Source: Bordetella parapertussis (GTDB lineage Bacteria; Pseudomonadota; Gammaproteobacteria; Burkholderiales; Burkholderiaceae_B). From it: DNA of 46,897 nucleotides. Shown here piece after piece: positions 34,149 through 43,309 of this stretch. The stretch's first letter is position 1. Each line of letters begins with the position of its first letter. The stretch lies in contig CAMDEF010000032.1 in the NCBI GenBank assembly GCA_945895265.1, forward strand, positions 1-46,897. Direction: 5' to 3'. The notes beneath the pieces were generated by a model that had not been told where the DNA came from, made no database searches, and saw only the letters and a program-made list of their open reading frames with translations. The translations under genes and the position numbers were made by a program.

Positions 34149-34976
34149 ATGAAAAACAATAAAGCCCTTTACGTTGGCTGCGGGTTGCTACTGATCATTT
34201 TTTGCATGGCTATCTTTGCGCCCTGGTTATCGCCGCACGACCCATATTTTCAAGATCTCACTTACCGCACCGTGCCACCGGTTTGGTACGAGCAAGGCAC
34301 TTGGTTGCACCCGCTTGGCACCGATCAACTTGGTCGCGATTACTTATCGCGCTTGTTTTACGGCGCGCGCATCTCGCTATTGATTGGTGCAAGCGTTGCG
34401 GTCATCTCGGGTTTAATTGGCTGCACGATGGGCATGCTAGCCGGTTATTTTGGCGGTCGCATCGATATGATCGTGTCGTTTTTTGTGACGACTCGACTCT
34501 CAATGCCCGTCATTCTAGTGGCACTGGCTACCGTCGCCTTGGTGGGCAGCTCGATGTGGGTGGTCATCATGGTGCTGGGCTTGCTGAAGTGGGATCGCTT
34601 CGCGGTCGTCATGCGCAGCGCCACGCAACAGGTGCGTGCCATGGAATACGTCGCTGCAGCGCAATCCGCCGGCGCCTCAACGCTGCGCATTCTGTTAACT
34701 GAAGTGTTGCCTAACGTGTTACCTCACCTAATCGTGATTGCAACCCTTGAAGCTGCGAGTGCCATTTTGCTAGAAGCCGCCCTGTCCTTTTTAGGCTTGG
34801 GTGTACAGCCCCCCTTGCCGTCGTGGGGCTTGATGATTTCTGAGGCCAAGTCCTATATGTTCTTTTCGTTTTGGCTGATCGCTATCCCCGGTACCGCGCT
34901 TGCCGTGTTGATCTTTGCGATCAATCTGGCTGGTGATGGCTTGCATCAATGGCTGACGCCACAAGAGCGGGGCTAG
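34149..34976 (+). CDS. Dipeptide-type ABC transporter permease (DppC-like)
   Basis: The 275-residue permease has an N-terminal helix (LYVGCGLLLIIFCMAIFAPW), the family motif HPLGTDQLGRDYLSRLFYGA, and an EAA loop around YVAAAQSAGASTLRI. LEAALSFLGLGVQPPLPSWG is near the end. It starts right after the DppB-like gene and ends 3 nt before the first ATPase gene, so the operon is tightly packed. Confidence 0.93.
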   Translation: MKNNKALYVGCGLLLIIFCMAIFAPWLSPHDPYFQDLTYRTVPPVWYEQGTWLHPLGTDQLGRDYLSRLFYGARISLLIGASVAVISGLIGCTMGMLAGYFGGRIDMIVSFFVTTRLSMPVILVALATVALVGSSMWVVIMVLGLLKWDRFAVVMRSATQQVRAMEYVAAAQSAGASTLRILLTEVLPNVLPHLIVIATLEAASAILLEAALSFLGLGVQPPLPSWGLMISEAKSYMFFSFWLIAIPGTALAVLIFAINLAGDGLHQWLTPQERG

Positions 34977-34979
34977 CCA

Positions 34980-36125
34980 ATGACAAGTCAAATCGCGACT
35001 GAACCACAGGTGACTAAGCCGTCGAGCTCGGACGATCACTCGCCCGCAAATAAACAACCTTTATCCCCTCCAATCTCGGCTGGCAGATTGCTTCATGAAC
35101 CCCCAACTCCTTCGGGCGATGGTCATACAGACATTCACATACCGAACAATGTTCTGGACATCACCGGCTTAACCGTTGACATCGCCACACCGCGCGGTAC
35201 CTTGCATGTTGTGCGCGATGTGTCGCTGCACGTCAAACGCGGAGAAACCTTGTGTATTGTGGGTGAGTCGGGTTGTGGCAAATCAATGACCTCGTTAGCA
35301 ATTATGGGTTTACTGCCAAAGTCTGCCAAACGCAGCAGCGCGCGCTTTGAGTTTTTAGGCGAAGAACTCAGCCAGGGCAGCAAAGGTCACATCAATGATT
35401 TGCGTGGCAATAAGATGGCGATGATTTTTCAAGAGCCGATGACTGCGCTCAACCCTGCCTACACGATTGGCGAGCAACTGACTGAGCACTACCGCCATCA
35501 CCTCAAGGCATCTGAATCCGACGCGCGTGCACGCGCGGTGAGCCTGCTTGAAAAAGTCGGAATCGCCTCTGCCGCGCAACGGCTGGGACAATATCCGCAT
35601 CAGCTATCGGGTGGCTTACGCCAGCGGGTCATGATCGCCATGTCGTTGATGTGCGACCCTGAACTCTTGATTGCCGATGAACCCAGCACCGCACTCGACG
35701 TTACCATTCAGGCGCAAATTTTGCGCTTGCTGGCCGACTTACAAAAAGAACTCGGTATCGCAATGGTCTTGATCACCCACGACTTAGGGGTCGTTGCGCG
35801 TATCGCAGACCGCGTTGCCGTGATGTATGCGGGCCAAATCGTTGAACAGGGCTCGGCCGCTGAGATTTTTTCAACCCCCCAGCATCCCTACACCCGTGGG
35901 TTAATTAGTTGCATTCCGATCCCCGGGCGAACGATCCCTGGCGGCAAACTCGGCACCATCCCCGGCGTGGTGCCCTCTCTGCTTGGCGATATGACGGGCT
36001 GCGCCTTTCGAGACCGCTGCGCATCTGCGCAAGCCTCGTGCTCAGGCAGCATCCCCGTTCATCAAACGCCGCATGGCCACCAATGGCGCTGCGTGCTTGA
36101 GCCTACCGAGGTCGCAGCAACATGA
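34980..36125 (+). CDS. Dipeptide-type ABC transporter ATPase (DppD-like)
   Basis: The 381-residue ATPase has Walker A GESGCGKS, signature LSGGLRQRV, Walker [14 protein letters not shown] and switch His in LITHDLG. The C-terminal oligopeptide-transporter extension has GCAFRDRC...CS cysteines, often a Fe-S site in DppD-type proteins. The first 55 residues form a Ser/Pro/Thr-rich extension not present in most homologues. Starting later in the frame is possible, but no better start is evident. Overlap with the next gene is 4 nt (ATGA). Confidence 0.92.
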   Translation: MTSQIATEPQVTKPSSSDDHSPANKQPLSPPISAGRLLHEPPTPSGDGHTDIHIPNNVLDITGLTVDIATPRGTLHVVRDVSLHVKRGETLCIVGESGCGKSMTSLAIMGLLPKSAKRSSARFEFLGEELSQGSKGHINDLRGNKMAMIFQEPMTALNPAYTIGEQLTEHYRHHLKASESDARARAVSLLEKVGIASAAQRLGQYPHQLSGGLRQRVMIAMSLMCDPELLIADEPSTALDVTIQAQILRLLADLQKELGIAMVLITHDLGVVARIADRVAVMYAGQIVEQGSAAEIFSTPQHPYTRGLISCIPIPGRTIPGGKLGTIPGVVPSLLGDMTGCAFRDRCASAQASCSGSIPVHQTPHGHQWRCVLEPTEVAAT

Positions 36126-37093
36126 GCGCGCTCATTCAAACACACGATTTGCAACGCAGCTTTAAGGTGCGTGCAGGTTTGTTTAAACCCAATCAAACCC
36201 TACACGCCGTCAACGGCATCAACCTGTCGGTTAATCGGGGTGATGTGCTGGGGATTGTGGGTGAATCGGGCTGCGGTAAATCAACGCTCGCACGTATGCT
36301 GTTAGGCTTGACGCCGCCTAGCCACGGCAGCGTGTCGTTTGATGGACAAGATCTGAGTAAGATTGATCGGCGTGAACTCGCCAAACGTGTTCAGCCGATT
36401 TTTCAGGATCCGTATTCATCATTGAATCCGAGGCGTACCATTGCTTCGATTGTGGCGTTTCCGTTAGATGTGGCGGGCCTGGGTAGTCAAACCGAACGGC
36501 GCAATAAAGCTCTTGAAATGCTTGAACGCGTGGGCTTACCTGCGCGCTACGCCGACAACACACCTGGGCAATTATCGGGCGGGCAACGTCAGCGTGTTGC
36601 GATTGCCCGTGCCTTGGTGATGCACCCTGAAATCGTGGTGTGTGATGAACCCACTTCAGCCTTAGACGTGTCAGTGCAGGCGCAGATTTTGAATCTGTTG
36701 CTCGATTTACGCAAAGAATTTAATTTGACCTATGTGTTTATCAGCCACAACTTAGCGGTGGTCGAGCATATCGCCACGCAAGTGGCCGTCATGTATCTAG
36801 GTCGCGTGGTTGAACTCGCGCCCACGGCAGAACTTTTTAAAAACCCTCGTCACCCGTATACGCAAGCCTTACTCGCGTCTGTGCTCACGCCCGAACCTGG
36901 CCTAGGCCTACCCGATCTGGGTCTTGGGCTCTCGTTTCCCGATCCTCTGCACCCCCCGTCAGGCTGCACGTTTCATCCGCGCTGCCCACAGGCAACTGCC
37001 GAGTGTTCGACGCGCGCGCCTGAGTTAGCAAAAAATGGGTTGGGCGAAGTGGCTTGTCATTTGTATGACTCGCAACCACAGAGCGACATCTGA
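36122..37093 (+). CDS. Dipeptide-type ABC transporter ATPase (DppF-like)
   Basis: The 323-residue second ATPase shows Walker [11 protein letters not shown]-loop IFQDPYSSLNPR, signature [15 protein letters not shown], Walker [14 protein letters not shown] and switch FISHNLAV. The C-terminal extension has GCTFHPRCP...C cysteines. It forms a heterodimer with the DppD-like protein. It is the last gene of the operon. A 6-bp-stem hairpin at 37108-37129 follows, but it has no T-tract and is not called a terminator. Confidence 0.93.
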   Translation: MSALIQTHDLQRSFKVRAGLFKPNQTLHAVNGINLSVNRGDVLGIVGESGCGKSTLARMLLGLTPPSHGSVSFDGQDLSKIDRRELAKRVQPIFQDPYSSLNPRRTIASIVAFPLDVAGLGSQTERRNKALEMLERVGLPARYADNTPGQLSGGQRQRVAIARALVMHPEIVVCDEPTSALDVSVQAQILNLLLDLRKEFNLTYVFISHNLAVVEHIATQVAVMYLGRVVELAPTAELFKNPRHPYTQALLASVLTPEPGLGLPDLGLGLSFPDPLHPPSGCTFHPRCPQATAECSTRAPELAKNGLGEVACHLYDSQPQSDI

Positions 37094-37182
37094 ATAGACT
37101 CGTTTCTTAGGCCTGCGTTTTACGGCCTATCTATGTTAACTGCTGACCGGACCGGTCATGCCGTAACTGTGTGCCCGAGCCC

Positions 37183-37557
37183 TTAAGCCTCGCTAATATT
37201 CACAATTTGATTCAAGACCATCAACGCTTGACTGAGCACCGGTGCCAACACCTTTTTATCAGCATGTGGTTTAGCGCTGCGAAGTACCCAGTCAAACGAC
37301 TTGGGTTGATGACAAAGGATATAACTCGTTTTGCCGGCTTTAGATGTGCCGGCTACAACCGCAAATGGATTGCTCTCGTTATACTCAGCTGTTGTCATCG
37401 GCAAGCCGATCACGAGTGAAGTACGCTTATTGAAAGCTTTCGGCGACAGCACCAAAAACGCATGTAGATCTCGCATTTCTCGACCTACCTGAGGATTGCA
37501 ATCGATCCATATAATGTCTTGACGATCTGGCACCCAAATTGACTTTGCTGTTACCAA
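37183..37557 (-). CDS. mazF: MazF/PemK-type toxin endoribonuclease
   Basis: The 124-residue protein fits the MazF/PemK fold: VPDRQDIIWIDCNPQVGREM for the first strands (key elements D-I-I-W-I-D and G-R-E-M), HAFLVLSPKAFN, VIGLPMTT, and a final stretch with QPKSFDW and VLNQI. MazF toxins cleave mRNA at short motifs to stop growth. The gene overlaps the antitoxin gene by 7 nt, as in a classic coupled pair. Confidence 0.88.
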   Translation of the reverse strand: MVTAKSIWVPDRQDIIWIDCNPQVGREMRDLHAFLVLSPKAFNKRTSLVIGLPMTTAEYNESNPFAVVAGTSKAGKTSYILCHQPKSFDWVLRSAKPHADKKVLAPVLSQALMVLNQIVNISEA

Positions 37558-37802
37558 CGCTCAGCCCCACGCAGATCATCAAACATGACTTCACCTCCGT
37601 GCTGTTTTGGATCAAACTTTGCCAAACGCTGCGCTAAGGTTAACTCGGGTTGAAATATCGGTGTAATGATGACCCGGCCATGATCAACCACTATTCTGAC
37701 CTTTTGATCAGCCTGCAGATGCGCCTCACGCGCAATCCTGGCGGGCAAACGCAGACCAAGGCTATTACCCCAGTACTTCAGGTCTAACACGGCTTGTTCC
37801 AT
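37551..37802 (-). CDS. mazE: MazE/AbrB-type antitoxin
   Basis: The 83-residue protein has an N-terminal swapped-hairpin DNA-binding domain (LKYWGNSLGLRLPARIARE...VRIVVDHGRVIITPI). The acidic tail FDPKQHGGEVMFDDLRGAERW would wrap the toxin. It precedes mazF and should repress the pair with the toxin as co-repressor. A tandem 12-bp direct repeat lies 22 nt upstream. Confidence 0.9.
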   Translation of the reverse strand: MEQAVLDLKYWGNSLGLRLPARIAREAHLQADQKVRIVVDHGRVIITPIFQPELTLAQRLAKFDPKQHGGEVMFDDLRGAERW

Positions 37803-37824
37803 GGCTGTTATCCTCTACTCTATT

Positions 37825-37848
37825 GTATAAACATAAGTATAAACATAA
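37825..37848 (-). promoter_or_regulatory. Tandem 12-bp direct repeat in the mazEF promoter
   Basis: GTATAAACATAA occurs twice head-to-tail without a gap. On the coding strand it gives TTATGTTTATAC twice, including TATAC -10-like words. It is a candidate operator for MazE and overlaps the likely promoter. Confidence 0.5.
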
Positions 37849-37883
37849 GGCTGGAATTTTGCAAGAAAATTTGATGTCTTGGA

Positions 37884-38166
37884 GTGGTCTGCAAGCCCGC
37901 ACAACTCAGCACATTTGTTCAGCCTTATCATGGGCCCGCTCGCAATGCTGGTCGCTTTTTTGCCCTTTTTACAAGGGCTGGCGGGCGCAGGAACATTCTT
38001 CGTGGCTCTAGTCTGATACATCCCCATCGCACTTGTCACCATCGCAATCGCTTGGATCGCGAGCCGGCCGTTGATTGGCGGGGGTATCTTGCTGTTAGCC
38101 GTAGCGGCGACGTGGGCGATTCGCAGTGTGGCGATCAAGAAAAAAGCCACTACAGCGACGGCTTAG
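37884..38166 (+). pseudogene. Broken C-terminal fragment of a TMEM43-like membrane protein
   Basis: From about 37884 the frame reads through HLFSLIMGPLAMLVAFLPFL and AGAGTFFVALV to a TGA at 38014-38016. It then continues in the same frame as YIPIALVTIAIAWIASRPLIG with a further helix, and ends at TAG 38166. The order of hydrophobic helices and the IAxAWxxxRPLIG motif resemble the C-terminus of TMEM43-family proteins. The N-terminal two thirds are missing and the frame has an internal stop, so it is a relic. The alternative open frames on either strand look like shadows. Confidence 0.5.
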
Positions 38167-38196
38167 CATCACCTCAGCACGCATGACTAATATTGA

Positions 38197-38829
38197 TTAA
38201 CGCAATACGTATTCAAACGCCCAGTAGTACTGCCACTGTGTATACGTCGGTTGCACCCCAAAAGGCGCGACTAACTCGCACAGGTCAAACTCATTGGGAT
38301 AATTTTTAAGCACGCGATGGCTTGAACCATCAGCCAGCTTGCGGATCTGATGGGTGTTGCCTTCTGGGTCGGGCGCAGTCAGTGGCGTACTGTTGCCCTC
38401 AACATACAAGTTATCAAGCATCACCACGCGTGCGCCTGCTTTAAGGGTTTTGTTCAATCCCAACAAAAACTCTTGTTGACGCGCAAGTGGTACATGCGAA
38501 AACCAAAAGCCTGCAAAGGCCGCATCATAGAGTTCGACCGAGGCAGGTAACGCATAGGCATCACCGATCAGCCACTGAGCACGTGCATTATTTGGCCTAG
38601 CCTGTGCAATTTGTAATGTTTCAGCTGAGGCGTCTAAGCCCAATACACTGGCGGCAACGGGCGCAATGAATTGGGTCCAGTAGCCGGTACCCGCTGCAAT
38701 CTCAAGTACCCGGGCGCCTTCGAATCTTGAAGGCAACCATTGCTCGATCAACCGTAAATCAGTTTGCCGCTCGGGTTTGGCGTAAATCTGATCATATTCT
38801 TTTGCGCGTGCGGCGTAGTACGCTTTCAT
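38197..38829 (-). CDS. Class I SAM-dependent methyltransferase
   Basis: The 210-residue protein has the SAM-binding motif VLEIAAGTGYWT (about 42-53), the acidic loop LGLDASAETL, and IGDAYALP with the later FAGFWFSHVPL motif. This is the Methyltransf_11/25 type. The substrate is unknown. The ATG follows the ATPase gene stop with no spacer, so it is translated with gltL. Confidence 0.85.
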   Translation of the reverse strand: MKAYYAARAKEYDQIYAKPERQTDLRLIEQWLPSRFEGARVLEIAAGTGYWTQFIAPVAASVLGLDASAETLQIAQARPNNARAQWLIGDAYALPASVELYDAAFAGFWFSHVPLARQQEFLLGLNKTLKAGARVVMLDNLYVEGNSTPLTAPDPEGNTHQIRKLADGSSHRVLKNYPNEFDLCELVAPFGVQPTYTQWQYYWAFEYVLR

Positions 38830-39570
38830 TTAGTGCTGCAAAATTTTAGACAAAAATTGCTTCGCGCGCTCGCTTTTTGCTTCGGTAAAGAAAGCCTCTT
38901 TGGTGGCATCTTCAACGATCTCGCCCTCATCCATAAAGATGACACGATGGGCCACTTTGCGGGCAAAGCCCATTTCGTGGGTGACCACCATCATGGTCAT
39001 GCCTTCTTTGGCTAGGGTGACCATCACATCCAACACCTCGCCGACCATTTCAGGGTCGAGCGCTGAGGTGGGCTCGTCAAACAACATCACCACAGGATCC
39101 ATACTCAACGCACGTGCGATCGCTACACGCTGCTGTTGGCCACCGGACAGCTGTCCCGGATGCTTATCTTTGTGTGCGGTCAAGCCCACGCGGTCAAGCA
39201 TCTTCAAGCCACGCTCTAAGGCCTCAGCGGGGCTACGACCCAATACTTTAATTTGTGCCAAGGTCAGGTTTTCAGTGACGCTTAAGTGTGGAAACAATTC
39301 AAAGTGCTGAAACACCATGCCCACCTGACTACGCAACTTGGGCAGATCGGTTTTAGGATCATGTAACGCCACACCATTAATCGTGAGCTTGCCTTGCTGA
39401 AACGGCTCAAGCGCGTTGACGCATTTGATCAGGGTCGATTTACCCGAACCCGAGGGGCCGCAAACCACTACAACTTCGCCACGATTGACCTGCGTGGTGC
39501 AGTGCTTCAAGACATTGAAGCTGCCATACCATTTAGAGACATCTTCAATCGCAATCATTTGTTCTGACAT
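38830..39570 (-). CDS. gltL: Glutamate/aspartate-type amino acid ABC transporter ATPase (GltL-like)
   Basis: The 246-residue ATPase starts at 39570, where AGGAACCTTT precedes the ATG. It shows [13 protein letters not shown], Walker [11 protein letters not shown]-loop [13 protein letters not shown], signature [15 protein letters not shown], Walker [17 protein letters not shown] and switch VVTHEMGFA. It is highly typical of polar amino acid importers. Its permeases and binding protein lie at 41673-44224 on the same strand, separated by an oppositely oriented gene. It may therefore need its own promoter. Confidence 0.92.
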   Translation of the reverse strand: MSEQMIAIEDVSKWYGSFNVLKHCTTQVNRGEVVVVCGPSGSGKSTLIKCVNALEPFQQGKLTINGVALHDPKTDLPKLRSQVGMVFQHFELFPHLSVTENLTLAQIKVLGRSPAEALERGLKMLDRVGLTAHKDKHPGQLSGGQQQRVAIARALSMDPVVMLFDEPTSALDPEMVGEVLDVMVTLAKEGMTMMVVTHEMGFARKVAHRVIFMDEGEIVEDATKEAFFTEAKSERAKQFLSKILQH

Positions 39571-39874
39571 AAAGGTTCCTAGTACTAATATTCGGGTCAA
39601 GGCCACCGTTTCATACCCCAGCATTGTGACACGGATCAAGGTTTAAAACACTTTGATTTCATTGGTTATTTTCGACTCAGTGCGCGTGAATCTCTCGATC
39701 GCTTTCCCCATTCGAGAGTCAAGCCCTGAACGGCCTACGCGAGCCACTTCTGGTTTGCACCTATAATTTTGCTTTGTCTTGCGTAGCGCTCATTTAGACC
39801 GATTGACTTGACGTCTCTCATCCTGAAAAGCGCTACCTTCTTCAGCTAGTTTCGCGAGTTTGCGCCCAAGCCTA
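39571..39874. other. Divergent intergenic region between gltL and the TPR-PRMT gene
   Basis: No gene is visible in about 300 bp. A TATAAT word at 39762-39767 could be a -10 for the rightward gene, but no matching -35 is seen 17 bp upstream. No terminator or clear operator was found. Confidence 0.35.
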
Positions 39875-41596
39875 ATGAAAACCATCGATTCGATTAAAAA
39901 TGCCTTTAAACAAGGCCAACGTTCAGAGGCAATTCAAGCCTGTGCTCAACTTTGCGCGGCCGAACCGAACAACCTTGAGCCCAAACGGCTATTGGCCTTG
40001 ATGCATGTCGTCCTTGGTAACTTTGCCGAGGCAAAAACAGGTTATCAGGCCGTGCTGGCCTTACGTCCAAACGATGGTGATGCGCTCTTTAATCTGGCAG
40101 TCTGCGAACGCGAATTGCAACACCTTGAAGCTGCCATCGAAGTCTATACCACCTACACCAAAGCACATCCTAACGAGATTGAGGGCTGGGTCAATCTGGC
40201 AGAATGCCATCAACAACTTGGTCAATACCAACAAGCCATTGCCGCAACTGAACGCGCCATCAAGATCACGCCAACCTTGTTTAGGCCCTGGCTGATTAAG
40301 GCCGATGCCTTGAAGGCTGCCGGTGATTACGCGGGCGCCATCAAACAGTATAAAAATGCCAACCAGTGTGAGCCAAATGCCGCCTCGTACCTTGGCATGG
40401 GCCTGGCTCAGCAAGCGCTTAAGCAACTACCCGAAGCGCTCGATTCATTGACACGCGCTCTGGGCCTTGCTCAAAAGCTGTTACCCGCTTTGCTTGCCCG
40501 CGCTGAAATTTTTGAGGCCCTTGGCCGCACCCAAGACGCATTGACCGACTATCTTGCCGCCTTGGTCATCAAGCCCGATCACGAGCAAGGCCTTAAAAAC
40601 GCGTCTGGCTTACTGGTAGCGCTTAACCGCGGCACTGAGGCACTTGAGCTTTTTAACAAGGCCCTAGAGGTGTCGCCCAATCTGTTGGTCGCCAAGCTCG
40701 GTTCAGCCTGGGCCACCAGTAAGATGGTGCCTCTTTGGCATATTCCTATGATGAACGAGGCACACCGCAATGATGCCTACTACGAGGGCATCAAAACCGC
40801 GATTCAGCCGGGCAAACTCGTGTTAGAGATTGGTGCGGGATCAGGCTTGTTGTCGATGATGGCAGCCAAGCTTGGCGCCACTCAAGTCGTTGCCTGCGAG
40901 GCCGAGCCCTTAGTCGCAAAAACTGCCACCGAAATTGTAAAGACCAACGGTTTTTCTGACACCGTCACCGTTGTTTCAAAAATATCGTACGACGTTGCAG
41001 TTGGCAAAGACTTGCCAGAAAAGGCCGACGTACTCATTCACGAGATTTTTGATAGCGCGATCATTGGCGAACACGTACTCCCTGCCATCGAAGACGCAAA
41101 AAAGCGTCTGCTTAAACCCGAGGCCTTAATTGTGCCGCACGCGGCCAGCATCATGATCGCCTTAATGGGTGGCGAAGCGGCTGGTCAGTATCTGCGGGTT
41201 GAAAGTAGTCATGGTTTTGATCTGTCGCGCTTTAATTCGATTTCGTCAAAAAAAATCCCGTTCTATCGCGAAGATATTGCACTCGTGCCAATGAGCACGC
41301 CGGTGGATGCCTTTCGTTTTGACTTTATGAATCAAGATTCATATCCTAAAGAAGACAAGATTTTAGAGCTGACCGCCACTGCAGAGGGCCCGTGCTATGG
41401 CGTGGTGCAATGGATTCGCATTGAGCTTGATACCACCACCATCTGGGAAAACCCCCCAACTGATATTCGTTCAACCACGGCTTGGCAACGCACAATCTAT
41501 CGTTTCGATCAGCCTTTGCAATTAACAAAAGGCATGGTGGTTAAGATTGCCGCGAGCCACGATCGCGCCTCGCCTTGGTTTGATTTGGCAAAATAG
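39875..41596 (+). CDS. TPR-repeat protein with a protein arginine methyltransferase-like domain
   Basis: The 573-residue protein starts at ATG 39875. Residues 1 to about 280 are tandem TPR helices (ALFNLAVCERELQHLEAAIE, AWVNLAECHQQLGQYQQAI-type units). The C-terminal half matches protein arginine methyltransferases. It has PMMNEAHRNDAYYEGI (PRMT-style lead), SAM motif VLEIGAGSGLLSMMAAKLGA, a double-E loop HEIFDSAIIGE (E390 and E399, nine apart as in PRMTs), IVPHAAS, and an AWQRTIYRF stretch where a THW-like loop would be. The layout recalls eukaryotic PRMT7/PRMT9. Methylation of protein arginine is inference. The gene interrupts a glt-type operon. Confidence 0.8.
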   Translation: MKTIDSIKNAFKQGQRSEAIQACAQLCAAEPNNLEPKRLLALMHVVLGNFAEAKTGYQAVLALRPNDGDALFNLAVCERELQHLEAAIEVYTTYTKAHPNEIEGWVNLAECHQQLGQYQQAIAATERAIKITPTLFRPWLIKADALKAAGDYAGAIKQYKNANQCEPNAASYLGMGLAQQALKQLPEALDSLTRALGLAQKLLPALLARAEIFEALGRTQDALTDYLAALVIKPDHEQGLKNASGLLVALNRGTEALELFNKALEVSPNLLVAKLGSAWATSKMVPLWHIPMMNEAHRNDAYYEGIKTAIQPGKLVLEIGAGSGLLSMMAAKLGATQVVACEAEPLVAKTATEIVKTNGFSDTVTVVSKISYDVAVGKDLPEKADVLIHEIFDSAIIGEHVLPAIEDAKKRLLKPEALIVPHAASIMIALMGGEAAGQYLRVESSHGFDLSRFNSISSKKIPFYREDIALVPMSTPVDAFRFDFMNQDSYPKEDKILELTATAEGPCYGVVQWIRIELDTTTIWENPPTDIRSTTAWQRTIYRFDQPLQLTKGMVVKIAASHDRASPWFDLAK

Positions 41597-41672
41597 TCTG
41601 TTCGGGGCTGTTACTGCTAATTCATATGAGCTTGCCCTGCCTGACGAGGTGAGGCTTTAGCTCATCTAGAGC

Positions 41673-42362
41673 TCAACGCACTGCAATCCGCGCTTGCAAG
41701 CGCTTGACCAGCATCGAAGCGCCAAACGAAATCACAAAATACACCAGGGCCGCAAAGATATACATCTCGACCAAGCGGCCATCACGCTGAGCCACTTTGC
41801 TGGCTGCGCCTAAGAAGTCGGTGAGCGACAACACATAGACTAGCGAAGTGTCTTGAAACAAAATAATTGATTGGGTCAGTAACAGCGGCGTCATCGCTCG
41901 AAAGGCCTGGGGCAATACGATGTATCCCATCACCTGGTGATAACGCATCCCTAACGCCTGAGCTGCAGCAAACTGCCCGCGCGGCACCGCTTGAATACCG
42001 GCGCGCATAATTTCTGAAAAGTAAGCCGCTTCAAACAATGAAAACGTGACGAGCGCTGACATGAACGCCCCAACAGCCATCGGCCGTTCAGAGCCCAAGA
42101 CCCATTGCCCGATGTAGGGCAGCAAAAAATAAAACCAAAAGATCACCAAGACTAATGGCAGCGAGCGAATAATGTTGACGTACGTAGCGGCAAACTTTTG
42201 CAATACGACAAATTTTGACAAACGCATCAGCGCTAAAATCGTACCCAAGACGATGCCCGCCCCCGTTGCTAAACCCGTCAACATCAAGGTGAACGACATC
42301 CCCTCTTTAAACAGATAAGGCCAGCTACGCGCGATCACATCAAAATCAAAGTTACTAAACAT
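41673..42362 (-). CDS. gltK: Amino acid ABC transporter permease (GltK-like)
   Basis: The 229-residue permease has the HisM-type layout: a first helix (FTLMLTGLATGAGIVLGTIL), an RSLPLVLVIFWFYF stretch, and the EAA loop RGQFAAAQALGMRYHQVMGY. Last comes AMTPLLLTQSIILFQDTSLVY. It is the second permease of the system, 9 nt after the GltJ-like gene. The expected next gene, gltL, is displaced by the TPR-PRMT gene. Confidence 0.9.
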   Translation of the reverse strand: MFSNFDFDVIARSWPYLFKEGMSFTLMLTGLATGAGIVLGTILALMRLSKFVVLQKFAATYVNIIRSLPLVLVIFWFYFLLPYIGQWVLGSERPMAVGAFMSALVTFSLFEAAYFSEIMRAGIQAVPRGQFAAAQALGMRYHQVMGYIVLPQAFRAMTPLLLTQSIILFQDTSLVYVLSLTDFLGAASKVAQRDGRLVEMYIFAALVYFVISFGASMLVKRLQARIAVR

Positions 42363-42371
42363 GGTGTGCCT

Positions 42372-43121
42372 TTAGTGAACAACCACGTTGGCCGACGTAC
42401 CAAGATAGCCCGGTACAGCGATCGATTTTTCAAGACGCCGCATCAGTATCGTCACAATCATGTTTGTGAACAGATACAGCAAAGTTGCCACGGTAAAGGC
42501 CTCAAAGACTTGAAACGAGAACTCTTGCATCGAACGCGCACGTGCGGTGAGCTCCATTAAGCCGATCGTTAAAGCAACCGACGTATTTTTGATCGTATTC
42601 AAGAGCTCAGAGGTCAGCGGCGGGAAGATAATCCGAACCACCATCGGCATTAACACGTAGCGATACGTCTGTGCAGTGGTCATACCTAGCGCTGTGCTAG
42701 CCATGCGCTGGCCCACTGGCAGTGACTCAATACCGGTACGAACCTGCTCGGCGACACGCGCCGACATAAACAAGCCAACCCCTAACACCCCGTTATAAAA
42801 CGCGGCGTTAGGTAATTGCTTGAGCCAGTCACCGAAACGCTCGGGGACTAGCTCGGGAACAACGAAATACCATAAGAACAATTGCACCAATAAGGGTATG
42901 TTGCGAAAGATCTCAACATACGCGTTGCCGACAAGACGACCAGTACGACTAGGCAGTGTGCGCAGCACCCCAATCGTGACACCAAGCAACAATGCAATCA
43001 TCCAAGCAAAAAATGCTGTGGTGAGCGTCCACATCAGACCGGAAAGCAGCATCTCGAGATAAGTGCCCTTACCTTCAGGAGACACCTCAAACAAAATGCC
43101 CCAGTTCCATTTGTAATTCAT
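42372..43121 (-). CDS. gltJ: Amino acid ABC transporter permease (GltJ-like)
   Basis: The 249-residue permease begins MNYKWNWGILFEVSPEGKGT, close to E. coli GltJ (whose usual start also reads W-N-W-G). It has RNIPLLVQLFLWYFVVPELV, the EAA loop ASTALGMTTAQTYRYVLMP, and LLNTIKNTSVALTIGLMELT. It forms the membrane channel with the GltK-like protein for glutamate/aspartate or a similar polar amino acid. Confidence 0.92.
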   Translation of the reverse strand: MNYKWNWGILFEVSPEGKGTYLEMLLSGLMWTLTTAFFAWMIALLLGVTIGVLRTLPSRTGRLVGNAYVEIFRNIPLLVQLFLWYFVVPELVPERFGDWLKQLPNAAFYNGVLGVGLFMSARVAEQVRTGIESLPVGQRMASTALGMTTAQTYRYVLMPMVVRIIFPPLTSELLNTIKNTSVALTIGLMELTARARSMQEFSFQVFEAFTVATLLYLFTNMIVTILMRRLEKSIAVPGYLGTSANVVVH

Positions 43122-43309
43122 GCAGCAATCCTGTTATTGCGCTGTCAGACACAGCTCATAAAAAAATCAAACGGCGCAATGCAATGACACCTTATTGAAT
43201 ATCACGCAGCAGCAACTGGCAGGCTGTCGAGTCGCCAAACTGCCGTGAGTAAAATATCGAAGAGCTCAACGATCAAGAGCTCGTCGATATTGTGCTGTAC
43301 TGTCAACAA

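Noticed and set aside
37108..37129. Hairpin TAGGCC/GGCCTA after the DppF-like gene as a terminator.
   Set aside because: The loop is 10 nt and there is no T-tract on either side, so rho-independent termination is not supported.
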